Positions 8,220 through 17,066 of a stretch of DNA of 64,000 bases are shown here, in pieces (position 1 is the stretch's first letter; each line of letters begins with the position of its first letter). This DNA comes from Achromobacter pulmonis (GTDB lineage: Bacteria; Pseudomonadota; Gammaproteobacteria; Burkholderiales; Burkholderiaceae_B), in assembly GCF_902859765.1 (NCBI RefSeq), contig NZ_CADIJV010000001.1:124001-188000 (forward strand). Reading direction: 5' to 3'. The position numbers were made by a program, and so were the translations under genes. The notes below the pieces were generated by a model. That model did not search any database. It saw only the letters and a program-made list of their open reading frames with translations, and was not told the origin of the DNA.

Positions 8220-9529
8220 GCCTGCTCCGTCATGTAGCGGCCCCATGCGCGGTACTGGTTGCGCATCTGCCATTCGTTGGTGCCGTTGGTGGTGACGTTT
8301 TTCTGGCCGGCTTCGGCCGGGTCGTACAGGCGGCCGACATTGACCCAGTCGCGGGCGCGCGATTGCAGGCCGTCCTGGGCGCGTTCGTACATCTCCAGGT
8401 CGTCGTGGCCGACCACGGAGGTGGGGGCGTTGATCAGGCGGTTGTACATGAGCGTGCGCTCCAGCAACAGGTCAGGCGCGCCGACCAGGCGGAAGGTCCA
8501 CGACTCCACCAGGGTGCGGTCGGCGGCGATCGGCTTGAACACGCGCAGGGTCTGGATCGGGCCCTTGACCATGATGTTGGGGAAGTACACCGTGTTGTGG
8601 CGCACGTCGCCCAGGATCTGGTGCGCGCGCTCCTCGCCATAGGCCGCGACCATCGATTCCCAGTAGCCGGGGACGCCCGAGTACGCGGCGTGGATCGAAT
8701 CGGATACGCCGGTATGGCCGTGGCCGTTTTCCCAGACGCGGATGCCCATGTTCTCGAAGAATTCGTAGGGCGAAATGAACGGCGCGAACAGTTCCACCGC
8801 CATCGGCTTGGGCGTGCCGGCGGGCGCCTGCTCCCACACCTTGACCGCGGTGCCGGCCGACGATTCGTGCGCCACCATCGGGTGGCAGGTGTCGGTCTGG
8901 TTGTCGACCAGCATCTTCCAGTTGCAGCGGTGCATGTAGCGCAGCACGCCGCCGGCCACTTCCAGCCGGCCCTCGGGCGAGCGGTCGACCATGTTGTCCA
9001 GCGTCGACAACGCGTCGCCGAAGAAGTCCTCGAACGATTGGCCGTTGGGATTCAGGCGGCAGAACACGAAACCGCGGTGGTTGCGTACGTCCTTCACCGC
9101 CGCCATGCCCTGGCTGGCCTCGCACTGTTCCAGGCCGGTGTTCTCATAGCCCTTCTTCAGCGGAATCGACAACAGGCTGCCGTCGGTCTTGAAGGTCCAG
9201 GCGTGATACGGGCAGCGGAAGAACTTGCCGGTGTTGCCGCAGGCGTCGCCCGCCACCATGGTGCCCTTGTGCGGGCAGCGGTTGTGCAGCACGCGCACCG
9301 AGCGGTCGCTGTGGCGCACCATCACCACCGGCTGGTTGCCGACGGTAGTGGTGATGTAGTCGCCCGGGTTGGGCACCTGGCTGTCGTGGCCGACGTAGAC
9401 CCAGGTGTTGGCGTACAACCGTTCCATCTCCAGGTCGAACAGCTCGGGGTCGATGAACAGGTCCTTGTGCACCTCGGTCTCGCGCAGCAGCGCGCGGATG
9501 GCGTCGGGGTTGTCGCGGTATTTGGCCAT
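8216..9529 (-). CDS. Rieske ring-hydroxylating oxygenase, alpha subunit
   Basis: 437 residues. The Rieske [2Fe-2S] ligands are Cys85-x-His87 and Cys106-x2-His109. The mononuclear iron site is visible as Asp213-x2-His216-x4-His221 within 'NQTDTCHPMVAH', and Asp209 (VDN) just upstream is a candidate for the inter-subunit electron-transfer bridge. It would hydroxylate or dioxygenate an aromatic ring using electrons from the adjacent reductase. In Variovorax iad loci a Rieske alpha/beta pair oxidises the indole ring of indole-3-acetate. The neighbouring gene set makes that the favoured role here, but specificity is not proven by sequence. Confidence 0.93.
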   Translation of the reverse strand: MAKYRDNPDAIRALLRETEVHKDLFIDPELFDLEMERLYANTWVYVGHDSQVPNPGDYITTTVGNQPVVMVRHSDRSVRVLHNRCPHKGTMVAGDACGNTGKFFRCPYHAWTFKTDGSLLSIPLKKGYENTGLEQCEASQGMAAVKDVRNHRGFVFCRLNPNGQSFEDFFGDALSTLDNMVDRSPEGRLEVAGGVLRYMHRCNWKMLVDNQTDTCHPMVAHESSAGTAVKVWEQAPAGTPKPMAVELFAPFISPYEFFENMGIRVWENGHGHTGVSDSIHAAYSGVPGYWESMVAAYGEERAHQILGDVRHNTVYFPNIMVKGPIQTLRVFKPIAADRTLVESWTFRLVGAPDLLLERTLMYNRLINAPTSVVGHDDLEMYERAQDGLQSRARDWVNVGRLYDPAEAGQKNVTTNGTNEWQMRNQYRAWGRYMTEQA

Positions 9530-9556
9530 GGGGGTCTCCTCGTCTCGCGCCCGCCG

Positions 9557-10534
9557 CTACAGGTCCAGCACCAGGCGCGCCGACTTGGCGCGAGAGATGC
9601 AGATCTGGATGATCTTGCCGCTGGCTTTCTCGGTATCCGACAGGTAGTAGTCGCGGTGGTCGGGCTCGCCTTCCAGCACCGTGGCCTGGCACACGCCGCA
9701 TTCGCCGCGCTTGCAGTCGTACATCGGGTCGCAGCCTTCCTCTTCCATCACGTCAACGATGGTCTTGTCGGCGGGAATGGTCAGCACCCGGCCGGATTGG
9801 CGCAGCTCGACCTCGAAGGGCTGGTCGCCGGCCTGCGGCGCGGCGGTGGCGAACAGCTCGAAATGGATGTGGGCGTCGGGCCAGTGGCGCGCGCGCGCTT
9901 CCTGGATGACGGCGTCGATCAGGCCCTTGGGGCCGCACACATACAGGTGCTGGCGCGGATTGGCGGCGTCCAGCAGCGCCTTCAGGTCGAAGCGGCAGGC
10001 GTCGTCGTCATCGGCATGCGGCACCAGCGCGTCGCCGGCCAGCGCCTGCAGCTCCGGTAGGAACGCTAGCTGGTCGCGGCTGCGGCCGCTGTAGTGCAGT
10101 TCGAAGGCGCGGCCGGCGGCCTTGAGCGCCGCCGCCATGGACGCCACCGGCGTGATGCCGATGCCGCCGGCGATCAGCAGCACCGGCTCGTCGCCGGCCG
10201 GACCTTCGTGCAGCGGGAAATCGTTCTTGGGGCCTTCGGCACTGAGTGTGTCGCCAACCGCCAGGCCGTGCATGTGGCGCGAGCCGCCCGCGCTGGCTTG
10301 CTCCAGCCGCACGCCCAGGCGGTACTCGACGGGTTCGGCGAAGCGGCCGGCTTCCGGCGTCAGTTGCACCAGCGAATAGCAGCGCGGTTCGCGCAGGCCT
10401 GGCACGCTCACCTTCAGGTGCGCGCCGGGGCCGAAAGCGGGCAGGGTGCCGCCATCCTCGCGCGCCAGGCGCAGCGAGCGGATCAGCGGCGATTCCTGCC
10501 GCACTTCACGGACGATGAGTTTCAGGGTTTGCAC
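9557..10534 (-). CDS. Oxygenase reductase, phthalate dioxygenase reductase type (FMN, NAD, C-terminal [2Fe-2S])
   Basis: 325 residues. The order is FMN-binding barrel ('EPRCYSLVQLTPEAGR', near 50-65), NAD-binding domain ('LLIAGGIGITPVASMAAAL', near 115), then a plant-type ferredoxin domain. Its cluster ligands are CKRGECGVC near residue 275 and a later Cys in 'QICIS'. This layout (class IA) passes electrons from NADH straight to the Rieske centre of the adjacent alpha subunit, so no separate ferredoxin gene is needed. It lies 27 bp upstream of the alpha gene in transcription order. Confidence 0.92.
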   Translation of the reverse strand: MQTLKLIVREVRQESPLIRSLRLAREDGGTLPAFGPGAHLKVSVPGLREPRCYSLVQLTPEAGRFAEPVEYRLGVRLEQASAGGSRHMHGLAVGDTLSAEGPKNDFPLHEGPAGDEPVLLIAGGIGITPVASMAAALKAAGRAFELHYSGRSRDQLAFLPELQALAGDALVPHADDDDACRFDLKALLDAANPRQHLYVCGPKGLIDAVIQEARARHWPDAHIHFELFATAAPQAGDQPFEVELRQSGRVLTIPADKTIVDVMEEEGCDPMYDCKRGECGVCQATVLEGEPDHRDYYLSDTEKASGKIIQICISRAKSARLVLDL

Positions 10535-10555
10535 GGCGTCGTCTCTATCTCGGTG

Positions 10556-12100
10556 TCAGGCGGCCAGTTTCTCGGCCAGTTGGCGTTCCAGGGGGCCGCA
10601 TTTCTCGTCGGCCAGCGCGGCCTGGCGCAGCGCGCGCAGCGATGCCGCCGCGTCCGGCCGGCCCGCCAGCTTGGCGGCGGCCGCGATCAGTTGGCGGTAC
10701 TTGCCGCCGCCGCGCACGTGGGTGTCGCTGTAGCCTTTGACCAGGCGGCGGCAGTTCACGGTTTCCACCGCCAGGTCGTAGTCGCGCGGCGCCAGGCTGG
10801 CGATCAGGTCGAGCCATTGCGCCAGGCCTTCGGATTCGATCTGGTGGCGCAGCGTGCGGCGGCGGAAACGGCGCATGCCGGCCAGCGTGTACAGCATCAG
10901 GAAGCCGCCCAGCGTGCCGCTCTGCATGCGGCGGCCCTTGCCCAGGCGGCGCTCGACGAAACCGCCGAAGGCCTTGGATCGTTCCAGCCAGCGGCCCAGG
11001 CCGGCCGGCAGCGTGCCGCAGATCTCTTCCAGCCGCGGGTGCATGAATTCGGTCGTGTAGACCAGTTGGCCGGGCTTGGCGCCGACCTCGGCGCGCACCC
11101 GTTCGAAGCGCGTGCCGCGCGTCTTCAGGTCGGCCACGCGGATGACGTCGTCGTAGGCCATGGCGGTGGCCAGGTAGCGCGCGGCGGCACAGGTCAGCGC
11201 CCATTGCTTCGATTCGCCGCCATGGCGCGCGTCCAGTTCGCGGATCGCGGTCATGCGGGCCAGGTAGTCTTCGGCGTATGCCAGATCCTGGAACTCGATC
11301 TGGCGGCGCGCGCCGGCCGTCAGCAGTGGCTGCGCACAGGCGGGAAAGTCGCGGGTGATGCGGTCCAGCAATGCCTGTGCCCGCGGGCTGGCGGCGCGTT
11401 CGGGCACGGCGGGCACGGGGCGCGTCAGGTCGATTGCGGCCGGTTGCGCCGGCGCCTGTGCGGCGGCCTCGAAGCCCAGCGCGAAGGCGCGCAGGCTGGC
11501 GTCCACGCCGACGCCGGCGCGGCGCACGGTGGCCTCGAAATCGTCGCGCGAGAACGGCAAGGCGCCGCTGCCGGCCACGGCGCCGAACAGGCTGGCGCTG
11601 ATGACGCTGCCGGCGCGGTCGGCCAGTTCCTGCAAGTCGAAGCAGAGGAAGCGGCGGGCCGCGGCGCGGCCGGCTTCCAGCACTTTGTTGGGATCGGCGA
11701 TGCCGTTGCCCGGCGCCGATTTCTCGCTGACCGCGTAGCTGCGGTGCGACGAGGCGATCAGCACGCTGCGGTCGGGCGTGACCAGACCGCGCTGGATGGC
11801 GCGGCCGCCTTCCATCAGCTCGGCCGCCACCACCAGGTCGACGTCGCCCGGCGTGGGCATCAACGCCAGCGCGGGCGCGCGGCCGGCGCGGTCCACGTCG
11901 GCCTCGGGCAGCAGTTCCAGGTAATAGATGGTGGCGCCGGTGCGCTGGGCCACGCCCGGCACCGAGGTGGTCTGGGCCCACCAGCCGGCGTGCTCGGCCA
12001 TGTCGACGATCCAGTCGGCCAGCACGCCGCCGCCCTGGCCGCCCATGGCCAGGATGGCGATCTTGATGGGAGTGCCTTGCTGCAATGCCACCGGGTTCAT
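10556..12100 (-). CDS. Indolepyruvate ferredoxin oxidoreductase, beta-subunit family (long form)
   Basis: 514 residues from MNPVALQQGTPIKIAILAMG. Residues about 10-190 match the IorB/POR-gamma domain with 'AMGGQGGGVLADWIVD'. Archaeal IorB ends there, but this protein continues with about 300 mostly helical residues ('FERVRAEVGAKPGQLVYTTEF' and beyond), as in the long bacterial family. With the alpha subunit it would oxidatively decarboxylate an aryl-2-oxoacid such as indole-3-pyruvate to the arylacetyl-CoA. It follows the alpha gene by 11 bp. Upstream in-frame sequence to 12616 overlaps the alpha gene and is not used. Confidence 0.87.
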   Translation of the reverse strand: MNPVALQQGTPIKIAILAMGGQGGGVLADWIVDMAEHAGWWAQTTSVPGVAQRTGATIYYLELLPEADVDRAGRAPALALMPTPGDVDLVVAAELMEGGRAIQRGLVTPDRSVLIASSHRSYAVSEKSAPGNGIADPNKVLEAGRAAARRFLCFDLQELADRAGSVISASLFGAVAGSGALPFSRDDFEATVRRAGVGVDASLRAFALGFEAAAQAPAQPAAIDLTRPVPAVPERAASPRAQALLDRITRDFPACAQPLLTAGARRQIEFQDLAYAEDYLARMTAIRELDARHGGESKQWALTCAAARYLATAMAYDDVIRVADLKTRGTRFERVRAEVGAKPGQLVYTTEFMHPRLEEICGTLPAGLGRWLERSKAFGGFVERRLGKGRRMQSGTLGGFLMLYTLAGMRRFRRRTLRHQIESEGLAQWLDLIASLAPRDYDLAVETVNCRRLVKGYSDTHVRGGGKYRQLIAAAAKLAGRPDAAASLRALRQAALADEKCGPLERQLAEKLAA

Positions 12101-12111
12101 GGGGCGGGTCC

Positions 12112-14337
12112 TCACAGGGCGAATTTGGCCAGGCGCGCTTCGCGGCGGCGCTGCAGGTAGCCGATCACGCCCTGGCGCAGGCGCGCCAGGAAACGGTCGC
12201 GGCCGCTGGGGTTGTGGACGATGTCGGCGCGGTAGAAAGACGGGCACAGCACGGCGGCGTGCGCCACTTCGCCGCAGTTGCCGCAGCCGACGCAACTGCT
12301 CTCGACGTGGGCCACCGGGTCTTCCTTGAGGGGATCGCCGCTGTCCTTGACCGTCAGCGACGGGCAGCCGGACAGCCGGATACAGGCATGGTCGCCGGTG
12401 CAGACGTCGGGGTCGACGCCGAAGCGTTCCTTGACCACGCGCTTGCCGGCCTTGACCGCCTGGTTGAACAGCGGCTTGATGCGGCGCTGCTTGTTCAGCA
12501 TGCATTCGGACTGGGCGATGATGACCTTGGGGCCCTTGATGTCGGTGGTCAGCGCTTCCTCGATGGTGGCGCGTACCTTGGCCACGTCGTAGGTGCGGTC
12601 GAGCGTGCGCACCCACTTCACGCCCACGCCGCGCACGGCCTGGTCGATGGGGTTATTGGTGGAGCGATCCGGATTCTCGGCGCGCGAGGACAGGATGTCC
12701 TGCCCGCCGGTGGCCGAGGCGTAGAAGTTGTCGACGATGACGATGACGCCGTCGTACTTGTTGAACACCGCATTGCCGATGCCCGAGGCCAGGCCGTTGT
12801 GCCAGAAGCCGCCGTCGCCCATGATGGAGATCGGTCGCTTGGCCGCCGGCACGTTGAAGGCCGCGGCGCTGGAGGCGCCCAGGCCGTAGCCCATGGTGGT
12901 GGCGCCCAGGTTGAAGGGCGGCAGGATCGAGAACAGGTGGCAGCCGATGTCGCAGGAAATATGATGCTGGCCCAGCGTCTCCTGCGCCAGCGTCAGGGCC
13001 GAGAAGATCGGCCGTTCCGGACAGCCGGTACAGAAGCCGGCAGGACGCGGCGGCACCACGGCGGCCAGTTCCGCGACGTGCTTGTGGAAAGTGATGGGCT
13101 GTTCGGCCGGGCGCGGCGCCGGCTTGGGCCGCGTGATCTCGGTGACCTGCAGCGCGGGTTGCGCCGCGCCGCTGTCGGCGGCCACGGCCGGATGGGTCTG
13201 CAGCGATTCCGGACGCTCGCGCTTGAGGAATTCACGCAGGCCGTCGCGCATCACCTGGGTGGTGTATTCGCCCGCCATCGGCAGCACGTCCTTGCCGGAC
13301 AGCTTCGTATCGACGCCGGCCTTGCGCAGCACCGCGTGCAGGGCCTGCTCCAGGTAATCGGGCTGGCCTTCCTCCAGCAGCAGCACGGCGCGCTTGTCGC
13401 GGCAGAAATCGATGACCTCGTCCTCGATCACCGGGTAGGCCACGTTCATCACATACAGCGGAATGCGGCTGTTGCCGAAGTTGTCCGCCAGGCCCAGCAA
13501 TTGCAGGGCGCGGATCACGCCGTTGTAGAGGCCGCCTTGCAGGATCAGGCCGATGTCGTCCTGGTCGCCGTCGAAGTGCTCGTTGAGCTTGTGTTCCTTG
13601 ATATAGCGGATGGCGGCGGGCCAGCGTTCCTTGATTTTTTCCTGCTCGTGCAGGAAAGAGGCCGGCGGCAGCACAATGCGGCTGGTGTCGCGCGCCGGGT
13701 TTTCCAGCGCCTCGGCCAGCGAAAACGCCGGCCGCTGGTTGTCCTTGGCGATGAAGCGGCCATGCACGTGGCAGCCGCGGATGCGCAGCTGCAGCATCAC
13801 CGGCGTCTTGCTGGCTTCCGACAACGCGAAGCCGTCTTCCACCGCCTTGACCATGCTTTCAAGGTTGGGACGCGGATCGAGCAGCCAGATCTGCGATTTC
13901 ATGGCGAACGCGTGCGAGCGTTCCTGCATGATGGACGAGCCTTCGCCGTAGTCTTCGCCGACGATCACCAGCGCGCCGCCGGTGACGCCGCCCGAGGCCA
14001 GGTTGGCCAGCGCGTCCGAGGCGACGTTGGTGCCGACGGTGGATTTCCAGGTGACCGCGCCACGGATCGGATACATGACCGAGGCGGCCAGCGTGGCGGC
14101 GGCGGTGGCCTCGGAAGCGCTGGCCTCGAAGTGCACGCCCAGTTCCTGCAGGATGTCGTTGGCGTCGGCCAGCACGTCCATCAGGTGCGAGATGGGCGAA
14201 CCCTGGTAGCCCGCCACATAGCCCACGCCGGATTGCAGCAGCGCCTTGGTGACCGCGAGAATGCCTTCGCCGCGGAACTCTTCGCCCGCGCCGATGCGCA
14301 ACTGCTGGACTTCTTTCTTGAAAGACCTTTCAGCCAT
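12112..14337 (-). CDS. Indolepyruvate ferredoxin oxidoreductase, alpha-subunit family (TPP enzyme)
   Basis: 741 residues, first gene of the catabolic operon. The pyrimidine-binding domain is N-terminal ('VAGYQGSPISHLMDVL'). The TPP site is 'GDGGFWHNGLASGIGNAVF', with a following 'IVDNFYASATGGQD'. The C-terminal ferredoxin-like part carries Cys clusters 'CTGDHACIRLSGC' and 'CVGCGNCGEVAHAAVLC'. The start at MAERSFKKEV (14337) is preceded by AGAGGAG, whereas the alternative at 14364 lacks a ribosome-binding site. It feeds aryl-2-oxoacids into the pathway as CoA esters and needs ferredoxin as acceptor; no ferredoxin gene is visible nearby. Confidence 0.88.
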   Translation of the reverse strand: MAERSFKKEVQQLRIGAGEEFRGEGILAVTKALLQSGVGYVAGYQGSPISHLMDVLADANDILQELGVHFEASASEATAAATLAASVMYPIRGAVTWKSTVGTNVASDALANLASGGVTGGALVIVGEDYGEGSSIMQERSHAFAMKSQIWLLDPRPNLESMVKAVEDGFALSEASKTPVMLQLRIRGCHVHGRFIAKDNQRPAFSLAEALENPARDTSRIVLPPASFLHEQEKIKERWPAAIRYIKEHKLNEHFDGDQDDIGLILQGGLYNGVIRALQLLGLADNFGNSRIPLYVMNVAYPVIEDEVIDFCRDKRAVLLLEEGQPDYLEQALHAVLRKAGVDTKLSGKDVLPMAGEYTTQVMRDGLREFLKRERPESLQTHPAVAADSGAAQPALQVTEITRPKPAPRPAEQPITFHKHVAELAAVVPPRPAGFCTGCPERPIFSALTLAQETLGQHHISCDIGCHLFSILPPFNLGATTMGYGLGASSAAAFNVPAAKRPISIMGDGGFWHNGLASGIGNAVFNKYDGVIVIVDNFYASATGGQDILSSRAENPDRSTNNPIDQAVRGVGVKWVRTLDRTYDVAKVRATIEEALTTDIKGPKVIIAQSECMLNKQRRIKPLFNQAVKAGKRVVKERFGVDPDVCTGDHACIRLSGCPSLTVKDSGDPLKEDPVAHVESSCVGCGNCGEVAHAAVLCPSFYRADIVHNPSGRDRFLARLRQGVIGYLQRRREARLAKFAL

Positions 14338-14406
14338 CTCGAACTCCTCTACGCGGACCGGCATCCGGGTCCCGCAGCCATGCTGCTTAGCAGCAACGCC
14401 ATGTCA

Positions 14407-14416
14407 CGAAATTTCG
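14407..14416. promoter_or_regulatory. Candidate MarR operator 1 (CGAAATTTCG palindrome)
   Basis: A perfect 10-nt palindrome with the core GAAATTTC. It lies just downstream of the expected start point of the catabolic operon promoter (14428-14456, minus strand), a position from which a bound repressor blocks transcription. The same core recurs 59 nt away at 14465-14476. Binding by the adjacent MarR protein is inferred from symmetry and position. Confidence 0.5.
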
Positions 14417-14427
14417 CCCTGAAAAAT

Positions 14428-14456
14428 ACTTTAGGAGTCAACGTTTTAGCTGTCAA
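14428..14456 (-). promoter_or_regulatory. Sigma-70-type promoter of the catabolic operon
   Basis: Reading the minus strand, a perfect TTGACA -35 hexamer (14456-14451) is followed after 17 nt by TAAAGT (14433-14428), a four-of-six match to TATAAT. Transcription would begin near 14421, giving a leader of about 85 nt before the first gene at 14337. Such a strong promoter in a catabolic operon implies repression, consistent with the flanking palindromes and the divergent marR gene. Confidence 0.65.
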
Positions 14457-14464
14457 CAAAAAAG

Positions 14465-14476
14465 ATGAAATTTCAT
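14465..14476. promoter_or_regulatory. Candidate MarR operator 2 (ATGAAATTTCAT palindrome)
   Basis: A perfect 12-nt palindrome with the same GAAATTTC core as site 1. Its edge lies 8 nt upstream of the -35 box of the minus-strand promoter, and about 36 nt before a possible -10 box for marR. Occupation of this site could affect both divergent genes. Confidence 0.5.
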
Positions 14477-14708
14477 GGAATCAAAAAAATATCACGCTAA
14501 AACAAGGGTGTATATACTGGTTGTTCTCTATCCCGAGCGCCCGAAAAAGGCGCTTTGATGGTGCAAAAACGGGTTGCGCTTCGGGGTATACCCTGTGCTG
14601 CGCAACAGCATTGCGCCGCGTCATGGCGCGCGCCCGCGCCAACGTGGTGCAATGCGCCTGCCGGCCTCGGGTCGTCCATTCAATATTGATGCGTGGGAGC
14701 GGAACAAC

Positions 14709-15203
14709 ATGCGGTCGGACAAGCAGGGCGAAGGTACCCAGGGCGGCGGCGCGCGCTTCGTCGACGACTACCTGGCCTACCTGCTGGCGCAGGCCAGCCA
14801 GCGCATCTCGGCGGAATTCCATCAGCAGGTCAAGGCGGCCGGATTGTCGGTGACCGAATGGCGGGTGCTTGCCAGCCTGGAAGGCAGCCAGGGCGAGACC
14901 ATCGGCGATCTGGCGGTGCTCGCCATCACCAAGCAGCCGACCCTCAGCAAGGTGGTGCAGCGCATGGAAGCCGAAGGTCTGGTGGCGCGTACGGGCGTGC
15001 GCGCCGATCGCCGCCAGACGCGCGTGGTCATCACCACCAAGGGCCGCAACCTGATCGCCGCGCTGTGCGGCCAGGCCATGCAGCACCAGAAGGCGGTGCT
15101 GGCGCCGTTCGGCGAGGACAAGGCGGCCTTGCTGATCGACATGCTGCGGCTGCTGATGACCGAACACGTGCCGCTGGACCTGCCGCTGGATACCGACGAA
15201 TAG
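14709..15203 (+). CDS. MarR-family transcriptional regulator
   Basis: 164 residues with a winged helix-turn-helix in the middle: 'SVTEWRVLASL' (helix 2), 'LAVLAITKQPTLSKVVQRM' (recognition helix) and 'RADRRQTRVVITTKGRN' (wing). It begins at ATG 14709 after GGGAGCGGA. It is divergent from the catabolic operon and separated from it by a control region with two palindromes, so I infer that it represses that operon until a pathway ligand binds. MarR proteins regulate iad-type auxin-degradation loci and bind indole-3-acetate there; whether this one does cannot be read from sequence. Confidence 0.9.
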   Translation: MRSDKQGEGTQGGGARFVDDYLAYLLAQASQRISAEFHQQVKAAGLSVTEWRVLASLEGSQGETIGDLAVLAITKQPTLSKVVQRMEAEGLVARTGVRADRRQTRVVITTKGRNLIAALCGQAMQHQKAVLAPFGEDKAALLIDMLRLLMTEHVPLDLPLDTDE

Positions 15204-15431
15204 GCGCGTACACGGCCCGCCCCCGGCCCGGAAGCTCGACGGCGGCTTTTTGGCCGGGCAAACGTTGTTCACTTTCGGGGAGCAGCGTTTTTTTTCTCAT
15301 ATTCATATATGTCCCTGAATAGGTTTTCCCTGTGAAAACCCCCTCCGCTACGCATAAACCCTTAATTGACGGGGTTCCTGGCGCTAGGCAATATCGCGCC
15401 GATATTCAGACTACTGTCAGGAGTTGAATCT

Positions 15432-17003
15432 ATGCGCCGCACTTTGATTGCTATCGCGATCGCCGCCGCCGTGGCCGCGCCCTCGATCGGGCAGGCCAAG
15501 ACCTTCCGCTGGGCCGCCCAGGGCGACATCCTCACCTTCGATCCCCACTCGCAGAACGAAGGCATGACGATCGCCGCCAACAGCTACGTGTATGAGCCGT
15601 TGGTGGACTACGACAAGGACTTCAAGGTGGTGCCGCGCCTGGCAACCGAATGGCAGCAGGTTTCGCCCACGCTCTACCGCTTCAAGCTGCGCCCCGGCGT
15701 CAAGTTCCACGACGGCGCCGCCTTCACTGCCGACGATGTGGTGTTCTCGGTGCACCGCGCCATGGCGCCCACCTCGAACTACAAGGCCTATACCACCGGC
15801 ATCAAGGAAGCGCGCAAGATCGACGACCTGACGGTCGAGATCGAGACCTCCGCGCCCAACCCGGTGCTGCTGCGCCAGTTGCCCAACGTGTTCATCATGA
15901 ACAAGGCCTGGTCGGAAAAGAACAACATCGCCAAGCCGCAGGATTTCGTCAACAAGGAAGACACCTTCGGCGCGCGCAACACCAACGGCACCGGCCCCTA
16001 CAAGCTGAAGTCGCGCGAAGTCGACGTGCGCACCGTGTTCGAAGAGAACAAGGACTGGTGGAACAAGGCCAACAAGGTCGGCAACGTCACCGAAGTGGTG
16101 TTCACGCCGATCAAGCAGAACGCCACCCGCACCGCCGCGCTGCTGTCGGGCGAGATCGACTTCGTGCTCGATCCGGCCGCGCAGGACCTGGACCGCCTGC
16201 GCCAGTCGGCCAAGGTGGTCGAGGGCAATGAATACCGCACCATCTACCTGGGCCTGGACCAGAAGCGTCCCGAGCTGCAGTACTCGAACATCAAGGGCAA
16301 GAACCCGTTCCAGGACATCCGCGTGCGCGAGGCGCTGTACCGCGCCATCGACGTCGACGCCATCAAGCGCGCCGTGATGCGCGGCCTGTCGGCGCCCACC
16401 GGCACCATGATCGCGCCGCAGGTCCACGGCTGGACCGAATCGCTGCACAAGCGCGTGCCCTACGACCCCGCGAAAGCCCGCGCCCTGCTCAAGGAGGCCG
16501 GCTACGACGGCACCCTGAACTTCACGCTCGACTGCCCCAACAACCGCTACATCAACGACGAAGCGATCTGCCAGGCCGTGGTCGGCATGTGGGCCAAGGT
16601 GGGCGTGAAGGCGAGCATGAACGCCATGCCGCGTTCGACCTACTTCCCCAAGGTGCAGAGCGCCGACACCAGCGCCTATCTGTTCGGCTGGGGCGTGCCG
16701 ACGTTCGACGCCATGTACACGCTGCAGAACCTGATCCGCACCAAGGGCGAGGGCGCGGACGGCATGTACAACCTGGGCAACTACAGCAACAAGGAACTGG
16801 ACGCGATCATCGATCGCATCAAGACCGAGACCGATGCGGCCAAGCGCGACGCCGACATCCGCAAAGTGCTGGAAGTCCACGCCCAGGAATTCGGCCACAT
16901 CCCGCTGCACGACCAGGTCATTCCCTGGGCCATGCGCAAGAACGTGTCGGTGATCCACCGCGCCGACAACCGCCTCGTTGCCGACTGGGTCAAGGTCGAC
17001 TGA
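15432..17003 (+). CDS. Peptide/opine-type ABC transporter substrate-binding protein (SBP family 5)
   Basis: 523 residues from MRRTLIAIAIAAAVAAPSIG, a typical Sec signal peptide with cleavage after GQA. CAGGAG precedes the start. Family-5 features are 'GDILTFDPHSQNEG' at the mature N-terminus, 'EWQQVSPTLYRFKLRPGVKFHDG' and 'DIRVREALYRAIDVDAI'. It delivers peptides or similar oligomeric ligands to the permease pair encoded downstream. The ligand is unknown: DppA, OppA, NikA and opine binders share these motifs. The gene opens a five-gene operon (SBP, two permeases, two ATPases) with a hairpin after its stop codon. Confidence 0.92.
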   Translation: MRRTLIAIAIAAAVAAPSIGQAKTFRWAAQGDILTFDPHSQNEGMTIAANSYVYEPLVDYDKDFKVVPRLATEWQQVSPTLYRFKLRPGVKFHDGAAFTADDVVFSVHRAMAPTSNYKAYTTGIKEARKIDDLTVEIETSAPNPVLLRQLPNVFIMNKAWSEKNNIAKPQDFVNKEDTFGARNTNGTGPYKLKSREVDVRTVFEENKDWWNKANKVGNVTEVVFTPIKQNATRTAALLSGEIDFVLDPAAQDLDRLRQSAKVVEGNEYRTIYLGLDQKRPELQYSNIKGKNPFQDIRVREALYRAIDVDAIKRAVMRGLSAPTGTMIAPQVHGWTESLHKRVPYDPAKARALLKEAGYDGTLNFTLDCPNNRYINDEAICQAVVGMWAKVGVKASMNAMPRSTYFPKVQSADTSAYLFGWGVPTFDAMYTLQNLIRTKGEGADGMYNLGNYSNKELDAIIDRIKTETDAAKRDADIRKVLEVHAQEFGHIPLHDQVIPWAMRKNVSVIHRADNRLVADWVKVD

Positions 17004-17025
17004 CCCCGCCCCGGCTAAACAGACA

Positions 17026-17047
17026 GCGAAGCCCCGCGGGGTTTCGC
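17026..17047 (+). other. Intercistronic hairpin between binding-protein and permease genes
   Basis: A stem GCGAAGCCCC / GGGGTTTCGC (one G-U pair) lies 23 bp after the binding-protein stop and 20 bp before the permease start. There is no T-run, so it is less likely a strong terminator than a 3'-stabilising or partial-termination structure, which would let the abundant binding protein be made in excess over the membrane subunits. Confidence 0.55.
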
Positions 17048-17066
17048 CGTCCTGCCTTTCCCGCCT

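Larger units (their letters stand above)
14338..14708. promoter_or_regulatory. AT-rich divergent control region between the catabolic operon and marR
   Basis: This 371-bp gap is much richer in A+T than its surroundings, mainly at 14400-14530, with several A-tracts about one to two helical turns apart. It holds the minus-strand promoter at 14428-14456, two GAAATTTC palindromes (14407-14416 and 14465-14476), a repeated GTCAAC, and a further perfect palindrome GGGTATACCC at 14584-14593. For marR a TATACT hexamer at 14513-14518 is a possible -10 box, with no convincing -35. No ORF of note lies in it. Confidence 0.7.

Noticed and set aside
12085-14853. A 922-codon plus-strand open frame opposite the indolepyruvate oxidoreductase alpha gene
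   Set aside because: Antisense shadow of a gene with clear TPP and Fe-S motifs. Composition is of the shadow type and there is no ribosome-binding site.
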